Shown here piece after piece: positions 10,874 through 21,128 of a DNA stretch of 64,000 bases. Within the stretch, counting starts at the first letter, position 1, and each line of letters opens with the position of its first letter. Position numbers and translations under genes: made by a program. This DNA comes from Coffea arabica (Eukaryota > Streptophyta > Magnoliopsida > Gentianales > Rubiaceae), in the NCBI RefSeq assembly GCF_036785885.1, contig NC_092312.1, positions 23,640,001 to 23,704,000 of the forward strand. Reading direction: 5' to 3'. Under the pieces are notes generated by a model. It searched no databases, was not told the origin of the DNA, and saw only the letters and a program-made list of their open reading frames with translations.

Positions 10874-13642
10874 TTACAATGGTGTCACAAGGAGATGCAT
10901 CGGAACAGAGGTACATACACTTTTTATGGTTTCCTTTATACAATGATTAATTTCGTACCAATAATTTGCTACAGCCCTAAAGAATTTAACATTTAATATT
11001 GCCTTCATATGCAACGAACCAATTACAGTAAAGGCGAGACATAATGTACCGTTCCCTGTTTCCTGATGGCCCACATCCTTGGTAGCATGATCTTGCAAAT
11101 CTCCTCTGGTTACAGCCTCATGTGCCTGTTTATTTTCTATGAGGAAAGCAGCATAAGCGAATGGGTCCGCAAGTTTACCCAAAGCGATCTCCCAGGCAAT
11201 AAATTTTCTAGCAATGACAACATCAAGCTGTACATACATTCAGAAACAATGTCAGACGCAATAGAGTCAGCTTGCCACAAGGGGTTGTCACTGTGTGCAC
11301 TTACAAATTCTGGCCGACACCCCTTTGCCCAACATTGCGCAAACTTCAAAGTGAAAACCCCGCAACTCGCCCCGTCTGTCTGTTTTAGTTTGTGTTTGAC
11401 AAGAATAAATGTCCAGGGTTGATTTTCGTGGAAAATTTCCATCAAAATCCATTCCTAAAAAAGGAAATAAATACAGCAGGTTTCGAATGTTAGAAAAATG
11501 TTACCTTCTTCGGAAACGAAGCTAAGGTACGCTTTTGGAGTATACTCACCACAGATTGCATCAAACCTTGGTAGATGGTTTTGTAATTGTCCATAGAATC
11601 AACAATGTACACCTGTTTGTCCTTGACATGTGCAATCATGAGCAACCAATGATTTGAATAAATGATTGGGAAAAAAATCTGCAATCGCATACAACAAGCA
11701 ATGTTGAATGTGTTAAAAGCTAAGGCATGTTAGGCTAAATCCAATTCCACTAACATGCAGCTGCTACTCATATTGTATAAGAATGTTAAGGCGAGAATGA
11801 TAGCTAATGTTTACCTTTTCAGGATTTGACTGATAGTCGTCATTGCTTTGATCAACGAATGTCTTTTTGGTTGCGGGAGATATGCATGGATAGTCTAACA
11901 CGCATTTAAGCTACAACCAAGTGATTGAGAAGCAAGTATTAGGTCCACATTTTGCAAGGCACAACAGCACATACAATAATTTTCGTTACGTACCCAAAAC
12001 ATAGGATTGAAGAAAACGAATTGCTTATATTCTTTCTGGAGTAAGTGAAGGTACTGGGTCACAACCTTCACAGAATGGAACAAATTCAAACATTCAACAT
12101 CGAGTGGACAATTTTTAGCGAGATTAGTGAACAAGGTAGGCCTGTGCAATCGCATAAAAAACTTACTTTGTCACTGATTAGTGTGTCCTGAAGCATCACT
12201 TCCTCCAGTTCTTCTCTTGTAATATCAAAGAGATGCTGCCTATCTAGTGTACTCACACAGCTGTGAACAATGATTGACATGATTAGAATAATCAGATGAA
12301 AGCGAGATCAGTGTTAGCCAAAGAAAATACCGACACTTTAACATACATCTGCGGGACGAGTTCTCTGACATGAAAGCGTACGGCTTCTTTCAATTCATCA
12401 GGTGCTACGCCGGAAGCTTGCGGTAGACACTGGACAATAAAGGTATTAGCATATAAAAAGGGGATTACATGAGAGTGCAAGAGCATGTCTTACATCTCGT
12501 AGAAATGGCAATTTCTCAATTCCGCAGTCCTTCACTTCGATGGCACCAACCCTTTGTAAAATTTGTGTCACTTTATCCGCAACCTAGTCATACAAATATT
12601 GGGTTATGCTCCTGTGTTGCCATCGAGAAGAAGAAACAAAAAGGAGTAAAATAACTTTGTCACATACACTTGCCCCTTTTCTGGTTTGTTCAGACAGTAT
12701 GACAACATCTTGAAGGTGTGCCTTTTCCCCCACAACCGGCCCCACCTCGACCCCAGCACACTTCCCCCCCTTATCCATCTTATTTATTTCTTCAACTTTT
12801 CTATTCGCGTCCCCAGTCTCACCAATGACAGCATCAGAGGTATAGGATTTCTTCCACATCCAACCACCATCTTCAGCTTTGAATGCCAGTTTTTTGAAGT
12901 ACGATACTCCCATATTTTGGGCGTAAAATCCTCTGTCAACATGGTCAGCCAAGAATGGCACATTAAAGCGCCTAAAGAGCCTGGTCAGCAACATACCAAA
13001 TGGGAGATGTGTTCTCTTATTCTCCCTGCTCTTAATCTTCCTAATCCTGTTGAGCATTGTTGCAATGATCAAATTGGCTATGTTGACGGGTTGTTTGTGT
13101 AACATATGCCACAATATAACTCTTTCTAATGCACTAATGGAAGTGATACTTCCGGCTTTGGGTAAAATGTTATGAGTTATTATCAGATGTAACAGCCGTG
13201 GCAACACTTTCATATACGGCGCATAAAACTTAGTTTTTTTCCCCGTGTTCATAACTCTGTCACCATTTTGCCTAATCTCTCCAAGAAATTCTAGGTCATT
13301 GTACCCCTTCACAGCAAGCTTATCTACATTCTTTGCGCTAATCCGTTTATAGTCAACAGTGTATCCACTGTCAACCAACCCAAACTCTGAACACAAAACC
13401 TCGGTAGACACTGACACTTCTACATTCCTAACGACTGAACGCAGAACTGACTTCTGCTTATTTGCCCTACAGTTAGCATAGAATTCCCTAACCATCGCAT
13501 CATAGCACTTGTCATTATTTGCCATCAAATTTAACAAATTTTGGGCATTCAGATATTCCGTGATATCAATACACTCACCAGCGAGAGCTTCTACGTCGAC
13601 CCACATGCCTGCATACACTGGAAGACTCATACAGGCCTCCAT
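10874..13642 (-). CDS. Second Ulp1-family protease with plant-transposon N-terminus, left arm
   Basis: Nine exons join perfectly in frame to 680 aa: 12668-13642, 12494-12583, 12347-12429, 12167-12260, 11994-12065, 11815-11910, 11550-11678, 11305-11454 and 10874-11227. Exon 1 (325 codons) has VREFYAN, RNVEVSVS and an LPRLLHLIITHNILP helix region, as in the 'putative plant transposon protein' family (I would test PF20167). The C-terminal third is an Ulp1/C48 domain with His in YSNHWLL, Asp in IVDSMDN, Gln in KQTDG and Cys in ASCGVF, all present. It is clearly a different lineage from the protease at 2862-6642, sharing only the fold. It is transcribed in the same direction as the phosphatase 85 bp downstream and the F-box gene upstream. 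Confidence 0.82.
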
Positions 13643-13760
13643 GTTACTGCCTATGCTTGCTCCGGGATGCGATTCAATTGTTGAGTACTTTGAGCAACAG
13701 AGGAAGCGAACGCGATAAATCTACTTCTTCTTCGACCTTGCCGCGAAAAACTTTTCGAAA

Positions 13761-14445
13761 AGCTCCAAATTTCAGAAAGGGGGGGGAAAGCTTTAACCGA
13801 AACTGTTAAGTGTGTTTACACAACAACGGAGCTTTTGATGGGCTAAACAGGAGAAACGATGAGAAGTTCACGAAAGACAAGCTTTTTGTGGGATAATTGA
13901 TGAGGCGGGGACGGGCGTGGAGGGGAGGCAAACCCGATTTACATATTCGAAAATCAACCCGTTTCGGTATTGGAGCGTGTATTCGAATCGGGTTATGCGC
14001 AAGCCAAATAACTTTGGCAGCAGATTACAATCTATATAATAACAAATGTAATTATGCTTTTATATAATTAATTAATATTATATACACATATATTATAAGG
14101 GATACCCTCAGAAACCTCCCCCGAATGTCCTTATGGAAAAATCATGAAATGGATAATTTATGGACGATAGCCAAAAAGAGCTCCCGTTTTATTCAACAAC
14201 TTGTTTATTTTCATTTCATCCGATAAATAAATTTGTTTACGCAAAAATGGGTACTCTTTTCTTATAATAAAGGAGAGCCATAAAGAGCATCACTTTTATT
14301 GTAAATCGCGTTTATTTTTTATATTATCCGATAAATATATTTATTTCTGGAAAAAAGGGTACTCTGTTATTATAATGCAGGAAGACCATAAAGAGCTGGT
14401 CTTTTACTACAAAGTGATACTTTACAGACTGGGACCACCATTTGG
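13761..14445. repeat. Upstream module, copy 1 (left arm)
   Basis: About 685 bp, roughly 85-90% alike by eye to 17049-17739 in the same orientation. Order: G-run, GATGGGCTAAACAGGA, ACAAGCTTTTTGTGGGATAA, CAACCCGTTTCGGTA, AT tract, CTCAGAAACCTCCCCCGAAT, then three ATAAAGAGC-type motif units. It begins 119 bp upstream of the ATG of the minus-strand Ulp1-like gene at 13642, so it probably carries that gene's promoter. Mirror: 27281-27965. Confidence 0.85.
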
Positions 14446-14890
14446 ATTATCAAATTATGCAAAGAAAATTATGTCATCATTATATATTTTTTGTTATGCA
14501 TTGTATAATTATACTAATATATTATATCACTATACAGTATATTATACATTAATTAAAATTTTTTATAAATGTATATTATAAATACTGTTATAGTATATAT
14601 TTACATATTACTATTTAAATATATTTATAAATGTATTTTATATGTGCATATAATTATAATATATATGTGTATATAGTAATATAAAATTAAAGATTAGCAT
14701 AATTATATAATGCATTATATGAATATGTATAATAATTAATTAATTAAGTTGACAAAATCATTCAGCAATTTTCTTCCATTAATTTCATAAATCAAATCGT
14801 GGTCTATTCATCGTAGTATCACATTGTCTTAAAAGACAAGCTCTTTATGGCTTGCCTCCATTATAAGAACACAGTACCCTTTTTTGCATA
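14353..14890. repeat. Fold-back unit: motif inverted repeat around AT tract (left arm)
   Basis: 14353-14470 (GGGTACTCTGTTATTATAAT, then CATAAAGAGCTGGTCTTTTA) reappears reverse-complemented and diverged at about 14765-14890 (GACAAGCTCTTTATGGCTTG, then CAGTACCC). Between them lies about 290 bp of nearly pure A/T. This resembles a fold-back or MITE-like element whose arms are themselves units of the ATAAAGAGCTGGT family. Mirror: 26836-27373. The sequence 14891-15211 holds nothing else I can name. Confidence 0.65.
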
Positions 14891-15211
14891 AGTAAATTGT
14901 TTTGCAGTATCTAATCAACCACCATTTCGTTTGTACTTAGTAAACTTCTCACTTCACTACAGTATCCGTCACGTAGATCACTGCTGAGGAGTTCCCTCTT
15001 TACCTTCTAACTATCATCCTTTATTCTTACATTTCATACACGTTTGTCTACAACGGCGTTTTGTCGAGAAAATGTCAGAACATACAAGGGCCAAGATAAG
15101 CTGTTTATGTTTTCATACCAGTAGTATTAAGAGAGTAAGAAGTAGCGGTCAATTCAGTTGGCAAACATAAAAAAAGCGTAACGATGTGTTGTCAACATTC
15201 AATCTTACACA

Positions 15212-16326
15212 TTAACGATATGGCAGGGCAGCACAAATTGCTCGAATTTCCTCATCGCAAGCGCACCCTTCACATGTACTCTCCTCCACTTCATCGGGAT
15301 GCATAGGCCATGAAGATGTTTTCCTCTCATGTGTCATGGCACAACAAATGGGCGTTGGGTTTAGAAACACAGGATTCTTGACCCATATCATCCTCAGCAG
15401 CGCTCGCAAATTCTGACGGCAAAGATTCACTCTGCCTTGGAGAAGTCTGGATTTCATGAGCAGTCTCATACCTTTGCGCTTTAACCCGTCCCCACCAACA
15501 AAGATGTAAATTATTCCCAACGCATATGCAGCATCGGCATGGCCTGAATTAGCAGCTTCTTCCAGGTTTTCCAATGCTGAGTCCTCGTGCTTATCCGAAA
15601 AAAAATCAACCTAAGCAGTTCCAAGGTTGATATTACAGTCTTGCGAAATGTATGAGTAACCAAAAAGTTTAAAAGTGCAGGCAGAACAGTGGCGGCGAGA
15701 CAACAGTTATTTACTGGGGCCCAAAGCTGCAGTAACCTGTTGTACGCCAATCTTTTGGGTGAAGTGTGCTGACCAAAATCACATTGAAGCTCAAATGAAA
15801 GAGATGATGTGAGCTTGGTGTAGAAATTTTGTAACTCAAGTATGGTTATGGAATGTTAGTTCATTACTATTCCATTTAAAACATTACCGAATTTTCCCAT
15901 GACTATTGCGTCTTACGTTCCAAAGCAACCCAACTTACCACTCCTTTTCGGTACAAGGCTTCTGGATTTTTGCTTTGTCTGCACTTCTTCAAGAACCTCG
16001 ACACTTTCTGGTTTTTTGGCCACGGAACGATTTCAAACCTGTCGAGGGACATCCGCTGGTAAATGTTCTTTGACTCGGAAACTTCGTTGAACAACTTACA
16101 GCTGCAAAATAATAGAAATGATCCATTAAACTAAAACGAAAAGCACAGAATGGAACAAGAATACGCCTCTTCCAGTTTGTATCATCCATAGCAGAACGAA
16201 CCACAGTTTTGCCCGGAAAAGATCAGCGGATGAAGAAGACGCGACACGTTGAAGCACCTCGGATAGCACCTCGGTTGGAAGGGAGAGGATGGAGGTTCGT
16301 GAACTCCGTTTTTGTGCGTTGGCCAT
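15212..16326 (-). CDS. F-box protein (At2g35280-like) with Sel1-like region, left arm
   Basis: Probable substrate receptor of an SCF ubiquitin ligase. Three exons join in frame to 227 aa: 16205-16326, 15939-16101 and 15212-15610. An F-box occupies about residues 13-50 (LSLPTEVLSEVLQRVASSS, then CKLFNEV). A Sel1/TPR-like part follows (ALYRKGV, LEEAANSGHADAAYALGIIY). The C-terminus has the family's Cys-rich tail (CEGCACDEEI) after PICCAMTHE. Length and order fit the plant F-box At2g35280-like family, which is strongly amplified in some plant genomes. GT-AG introns and frames are intact. The ATG at 16326 is the first in the frame. It shares its strand with the Ulp1-like gene at 10874-13642. Confidence 0.82.
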
Positions 16327-17048
16327 GACCGGTTAACTCCTTTTACTGGGCACAGTTTAGTGAATCCCTGAAAGCCCCAACAATGGAGTAAACTTCAAAC
16401 AAAAACTACTTCCTCATAAAATCCAAAAATGATAGATCAGGTGTAATATCCCACTGTTTCTGGACATCCGACTAACCTTAGCGTTCGTTCGAACAGAAAT
16501 GGGAAAGTGGCGACTTCTCCTGCAAACGACGCAACATTCTGTCGTCAAAAAACTGTCATCCGTAACATTTTTTCAAACCAACCAACGTATGTGTCAATAC
16601 GGTCAATTCATCAGAACCGTAACAATACACCGATAGCAAGGGAAGATGAACAGTCATGAACTACACGTACATCGTAAATTTACGGGCGTTAATCGCATAG
16701 CAAAGGAGGTTCCACAGTGATAAACAGGGAGGGTTAGTTCGTACCTGTGGTCGTCAACCAACTCGTAGAAGCCGGTAGCACAGATTTGGCAGCCAGGTCG
16801 GGCGGGGTAAATGGCAACCAAAAGGTCGCGTCCGATATATATCCACACTGACTCCTCGTATGCTGCCACGAACGGGGTAAATGGCAACCAAAAGGTCGCG
16901 TCCTTCAAACTTGTCCAGACTGACTCCTCGTATGCTGCCATTAATGGGGTCGTAACCCGAACCCATTAATTGAGAAGGCGCACAAAGAGCTGGTGTTGAC
17001 AAATGTTTGGGTAAATGCCATAAAGAGCTGGTGTTTTTCGTCTGTAAC
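16327..17048. other. Region upstream of F-box gene with 70-bp tandem duplication (left arm)
   Basis: GGGGTAAATGGCAACCAAAA starts at 16804 and again at 16874. The two units of about 70 bp end in CTGACTCCTCGTATGCTGCCA. On the minus strand the duplication keeps an open frame (16654-16941, start ATG at 16939-16941) with CQIC and a Cys-rich end, but no family is recognised, so a small gene is only possible. Two motif copies (CAAAGAGCTGGTGTT at 16982 and ATAAAGAGCTGGTGTTTT at 17021) follow. Mirror: 24678-25399. Confidence 0.5.
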
Positions 17049-17739
17049 GCTCGAAATTCCACACTTTGGGGGGGGGAAGTTTAAACCGACACTGTTCAGT
17101 GTGTTGACACAACGGCGGAGGCGTTGATGGGCTAAACAGGAAAAAGGATGAGAAGTTCAAGTAAGACAAGCTTTTTGTGGGATAATTGATGTGGCGGGGA
17201 CGGGCGTATCATCATGAGGCAAACCCGATTTACATATTGGGAAATCAACCCGTTTCGGTACTGGAGCGTGTATTCCGAATCGGGTTATGCGGAAGCCAAA
17301 TTACTTTGGCAGCAGATTACAATCTATTGATATTAACAATTGTAATTATGTTTTTATATAATTTATTAATATTATATACACATATATTATAAGGGATACC
17401 CTCAGAAACCTCCCCCGAATTAGCTTATGGAAAAATCATGAAATGGATATTTGATGGACGATAGCCAAAAAGAGCTCGCGTTTTATTCAAGAACTTGTTT
17501 ATTTTCATTTAATCCGATAAATAAATTTGTAATCGAAAAAATGGGTACTCTTTTCTTATAATAAAGGAGAGCCATAAAGAGCATCAGTTTTATTGTAAAT
17601 CGAGTTTATTTTTTATATTATCCGATAAATATATTTATTTATGGAAAAAGGGTACTCTGTTATTATAATGCAGGAAGACCATAAAGAGCTGGTCTTATAC
17701 TACAAAGTGATACTTTACAGACTGGGACCACGATTTGGT
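17049..17739. repeat. Upstream module, copy 2 (left arm)
   Basis: Second direct copy of the 13761-14445 module. It lies about 720 bp upstream of the ATG of the minus-strand F-box gene (16326). Placing the same module upstream of two unrelated minus-strand genes suggests a shared promoter/regulatory unit that was duplicated with cargo. Mirror: 23987-24677. Confidence 0.85.
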
Positions 17740-19117
17740 GAGGCTTTTCCAGCAGTAATACTTTTGTTATAAAACTAATAAAATTAAATACTATAATTGA
17801 ATTGAAAACATACTAGGTTACAAGTTACGTCCGCTACAAAACCCTTGTTCCCTATAAAACTTTCGGTATGTTTCCAAAAAAAAATCTGAAACTTAACGTA
17901 CTACAAAACATGCCACTTTATTTTTAAGAGCTGGTATAGTATGCGTTGTTTGTTCAAATTTTCCTAAACCGTCATATAATTATTGTTATGTGAAATAAAA
18001 ACCATACTAGTTCTGTCTTGGCCAGTAGTTGCTGCTATAAAGAGCTAGTATGTTTGCCACAAAAATTTGGTTCAAAACATACTAGTTTTCCACCGTCCGC
18101 TATTTAACCAATATTTCCTATAAAGAGCTGGTATGTTTCCCATACAAAGAAGGTACAATGTTTGCCATATAGAGCTGGTATGTCATGCGCAATTTCGTTT
18201 TCTTATTTTAACTTTCACATATTCAATTTATGTTAAATACATAAATTTAACTTTCAAAAAATGGCGCCAAATTACTTCTTCTATTGCCGCCTAGCAGCAA
18301 TAATTTTTTAATCACCTTCATTACATATTAAATTTCTGTTATTGACCTTAAATGTAATTACCAACCAGCTTTTGGAATTGTCAATTAGTTTACGTGAGTA
18401 CAATTTATAAGCTGATAGACTAATATTCGTTTTGCATAGGTTTCCTCTATTACGAGTTTCTTCCATTTAATTAGTTCTCTCTCGCTTGCATTTAATTAGT
18501 TTAATTACTTACTTATTTTATGTTAAATAGATAACCTACTAGTTCACTTAAAATTTGTCAAACTCGGCATTTTTCCTGGCACATCCGGTGCTTACAAAAA
18601 AATGTTTTTGTACTTATAACCCCTCAACTTTAGTAATCATTCTAATAATTTATTCTTCTTTCAATCTTCTACCAATACAAGGACCAAAGGGGCATCCATG
18701 GAATAAAAATACCTTCTCACGCATGAAAATAATATTGTAATCAGATTTGGACTGCGTTGTTACCAAAAAACGCAATACAGTAAGGGAGGTCAGTGAAATT
18801 TGTGTTAAATGGGATGGGATGCCACTGAAATTTAAATCAACCTCAGGGGAGGATAGTGAGATTATTCATATTTATTGTATTCGTTCCGAAACATCAACTA
18901 TACATGATGGGAGACTCCAAGTACTGAACCAAGCAATAACCTCATCCACACCCAAATAAGCAAACAAATGTGTTGACTACTGTTGGCGAAAACCTATTCC
19001 CTCCAACCCCCAAATTCTTGTTAAAGCTGCTGTCCGTCGACACCGTGGGAGCGCCGTGTCCTTGTGTTTCGCTGAGATAAAGTTAGGCGGTGTCGCGGAG
19101 GAGATTAACCTTTGCGA
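17740..19117. other. AT-rich spacer with dispersed AGAGCTGGTATGTTT motifs (left arm)
   Basis: Four diverged motif copies occur at about 17925, 18037, 18120 and 18167, now followed by ATGTTT/GTATGTC instead of the TTTTAT seen elsewhere. The rest is AT-rich with no supported gene; open frames at 18555-18740 and 18747-18959 are short and lack any domain. The last few hundred bases would serve as promoter for the GRF-type gene at 19118. Mirror: 22609-23986. Confidence 0.5.
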
Positions 19118-19562
19118 ATGGCTTCTTCGTCTTCAGCCGGGTCGGTCAATAGCACGGTGTGGCCTACATTATATTGCAATTGTGGTCGAAGCTGTGCAGT
19201 TCGGGTTGTCTGGAAGTCTGAAGCAAACAGGGGGCGCCACTACTATCGCTGCGCTAACGCCCTGGTATGTTCTTCGGTAGAACTGTTTCTTCCATTAATT
19301 TCGGATTGCTAAGGTAGTTGTATTGCAGAGGCCCTGTCGAACGTTCATTGGCTGGTGTGATGAGTTTGCACGAGCAACGGGGTTTGAAGTTCCCGATCCC
19401 GCCCCCCCGTCAAGTACCGCCCCCGTTTTTCCTAATACACCCGCGGCGGAGGTGTCTGCCATCATAGCTGAACTGAGAAGCATGCAAAGGAACGTGACCA
19501 TCCTTAACATTGCTGTGGTAGCTGTGGTGGGGGTAGTCCTTCTTCTGGTTCTGAAACCGTGA
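19118..19562 (+). CDS. GRF-type zinc finger protein with C-terminal membrane anchor, left arm
   Basis: Two exons, 19118-19264 and 19329-19562, join in frame to 126 aa. An N-terminal GRF zinc finger shows CNCGRSC, a Gly-Arg-His-Tyr-Tyr-x-Cys core and RPCRTFIGWCDEF. This finger type binds single-stranded nucleic acid in other proteins. A short Pro-rich linker and a helical stretch are followed by a hydrophobic C-terminal segment (VAVVAVVGVVLLLVL), suggesting a tail-anchored protein. Small GRF plus membrane segment proteins are a plant family often multiplied with mobile elements. The ATG at 19118 is the first in frame. Function here is unknown. Confidence 0.78.
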
Positions 19563-20327
19563 ATTCATGTGTTCGCGTTGATTGCATTCCCTCCAAACCC
19601 CCCCCTACAGTACTGGACTATGGTGTCCGTAAGGATAGAATGGCCATTAAGGCTCCTTTACAGCCTCTTGTATTTGTGGTTGCCACTGCTGTGCTCCTTA
19701 TGTCTTTTGTCCCTCCGTTGTCAACCGGTGGTTGCCGCATGTGGTTTTTCGGCCAACCGGCGGAGTGTTACTGTTTAAATGGTGATTTTGCGTTATATAA
19801 CAAATTCGGTTTCCGTATTTGGTTTATTTTGACATTCTGCATTATGTGGTTTTTCGGCATGCACTGTTCCCTTTGTCCCACGAAATGTGTGTGCGGATGA
19901 GGTACTACGGATCGTTGATTGATCGATGAACGTCATTAGTGAGTGGGATGGCAATCGCTGCGTTGTTAAATATGAACTTCAGCTTAGCCAGGCAACTGAA
20001 CAAGCTGAAGGTTACGTACAACGAAGTGGGATGTGGCACAGCATTGTTAGGTTAAATTGGAAAATTTGTGGAGTTGAACGACGAAACAAGTTCTTACTTA
20101 TATATTTGGGTGTAAGTACCATCGCTTACATATCCGACAAACGGTGCACTCCTAATTTTCAGGCCTTGCATATTATCATCCCCTAACCCTTACCCTTGAT
20201 ACGCTAACAATCAAAACCATGCATGGTACGCCCAACAACAGCAAGGGCCATGAACAAAAAACCACCCACCATCCAAATATGATCTTCAACAAAAAAATTA
20301 AAAGCACACCGCCGTACCTGCGAACCT
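19563..20327. other. Downstream of GRF gene, hydrophobic open frame, no firm gene (left arm)
   Basis: An open frame at 19571-19900 encodes hydrophobic, Cys-rich peptide with two possible membrane segments. It has a weak start position directly after the GRF stop and no known family. 19926-20186 is another short open frame. They may be 3' UTR. Mirror: 21399-22163. Confidence 0.35.
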
Positions 20328-20984
20328 TCACTCGAAACGCTCCACAATAAGACCAAACATAGGGTTTAAGGAGGCAACCGTGGTAGCTACCCTCAGAAAG
20401 CTGCGGTATTTTCTGCGGCGCACAGTGAGGACAAAGCTGTCAATAGCATCTCTGTCTTCAAACGTGATCTCTACAGCTGATGGATTCCAGCAAATGGTTG
20501 CGGTGTGAAGGTTGTCCGCAATGGCAACGTTCCGTGTCATACTAGCGGGGTACCCCTGGTCAGCCAGAAACCTTGTTACAGACCAGTCTTCAAAGTTGGC
20601 GCCGAAGAGGATCCAGACGTCGGTATGGAGCAGTGGTTTTAGACCCAGGAAATGTGCAACAAATTCCTCCTTTCCCGCAAACCATGCATTGTAGGTCATG
20701 ATATAAAACGCCTTCAGGTTCTGCATAAGGGGGAGTGGACGGCGGCGCCACTTGACCAGCGACCGGAATACTTCCTCGTTCGCAATGGGGTTGCGAACGG
20801 GGATGCAAGACACCAGCATCGACTGTGGAAACTCCGCTCCGGGAAACCTATCTAACCGAACCAGGGCTTCCTCAACTATCCACTTCACTCCAATGTGGTG
20901 AAGTGGTAACACCTCATCTTGAAAGTAGCCGACCATGCCTCCGTTGTTGAGGACATGTATTTGAGGAAATCGTCCAAGTGCCAT
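20328..20984 (-). CDS. Unknown 218-aa protein spanning the palindrome breakpoint
   Basis: Uninterrupted 218-codon frame whose ATG (20982-20984) has an in-frame TGA two codons upstream. It lacks signal peptide and membrane segments and ends in a basic RRRKYRSF stretch and a hydrophobic tail. I do not recognise a family. The first 129 or so codons lie in the unique spacer and the rest in the left arm. Only the part from NFEDWS onward is present in the right arm, so this is the only gene of the segment without a full second copy. Confidence 0.55.
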   Translation of the reverse strand: MALGRFPQIHVLNNGGMVGYFQDEVLPLHHIGVKWIVEEALVRLDRFPGAEFPQSMLVSCIPVRNPIANEEVFRSLVKWRRRPLPLMQNLKAFYIMTYNAWFAGKEEFVAHFLGLKPLLHTDVWILFGANFEDWSVTRFLADQGYPASMTRNVAIADNLHTATICWNPSAVEITFEDRDAIDSFVLTVRRRKYRSFLRVATTVASLNPMFGLIVERFE

Positions 20985-21128
20985 GAGTCAGTATGGAAAA
21001 GGATTTTGGTACGACGAGCCTGGTCGGTTCAGGGGTTAGAAAATGCAGAACGAAGCTATTCTTTCGTCTACTTACGTCTTACAGGTGGTAAACAACTGAA
21101 GCGGCCCTTTTATAGCGAAGGCTGTTGT
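20598..21128. other. Unique 531-bp spacer (loop) at palindrome centre
   Basis: Single-copy segment between the arms. It holds the first 129 or so codons of the 218-aa minus-strand ORF that ends in the left arm, plus 144 bp upstream of its ATG. The spacer is asymmetric, so the structure is not a perfect end-to-end fold such as a simple read-through hairpin would give. Confidence 0.93.

Larger units (their letters stand above)
1..20597 (+). repeat. Left arm of giant inverted repeat (palindrome)
   Basis: Every reading frame found in this arm recurs, inverted and with the same length and protein, in 21129-41728. Pairing follows x with 41729-x up to 7485 and x with 41726-x from 7486 on. The inner end is exact: CAAAGTT at 20591-20597 pairs with AACTTTG at 21129-21135 and the next bases do not pair. 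The outer end is not visible because the window starts inside the arm. Arms this long and this similar mean either a very recent fold-back duplication, ongoing gene conversion, or an assembly fold-back. Confidence 0.97.

Noticed and set aside
12686..13102. 138-aa plus-strand ORF (mirror 28624-29040)
   Set aside because: Shadow of exon 1 of the second Ulp1-like gene.
2862..20984. Transposase (MuDR, hAT, CACTA) or Helitron Rep/helicase in the segment
   Set aside because: I looked for zinc-finger plus DDE features and helicase motifs in the larger frames and saw none; the Ulp1 and transposon-associated N-terminal domains alone do not prove a class.
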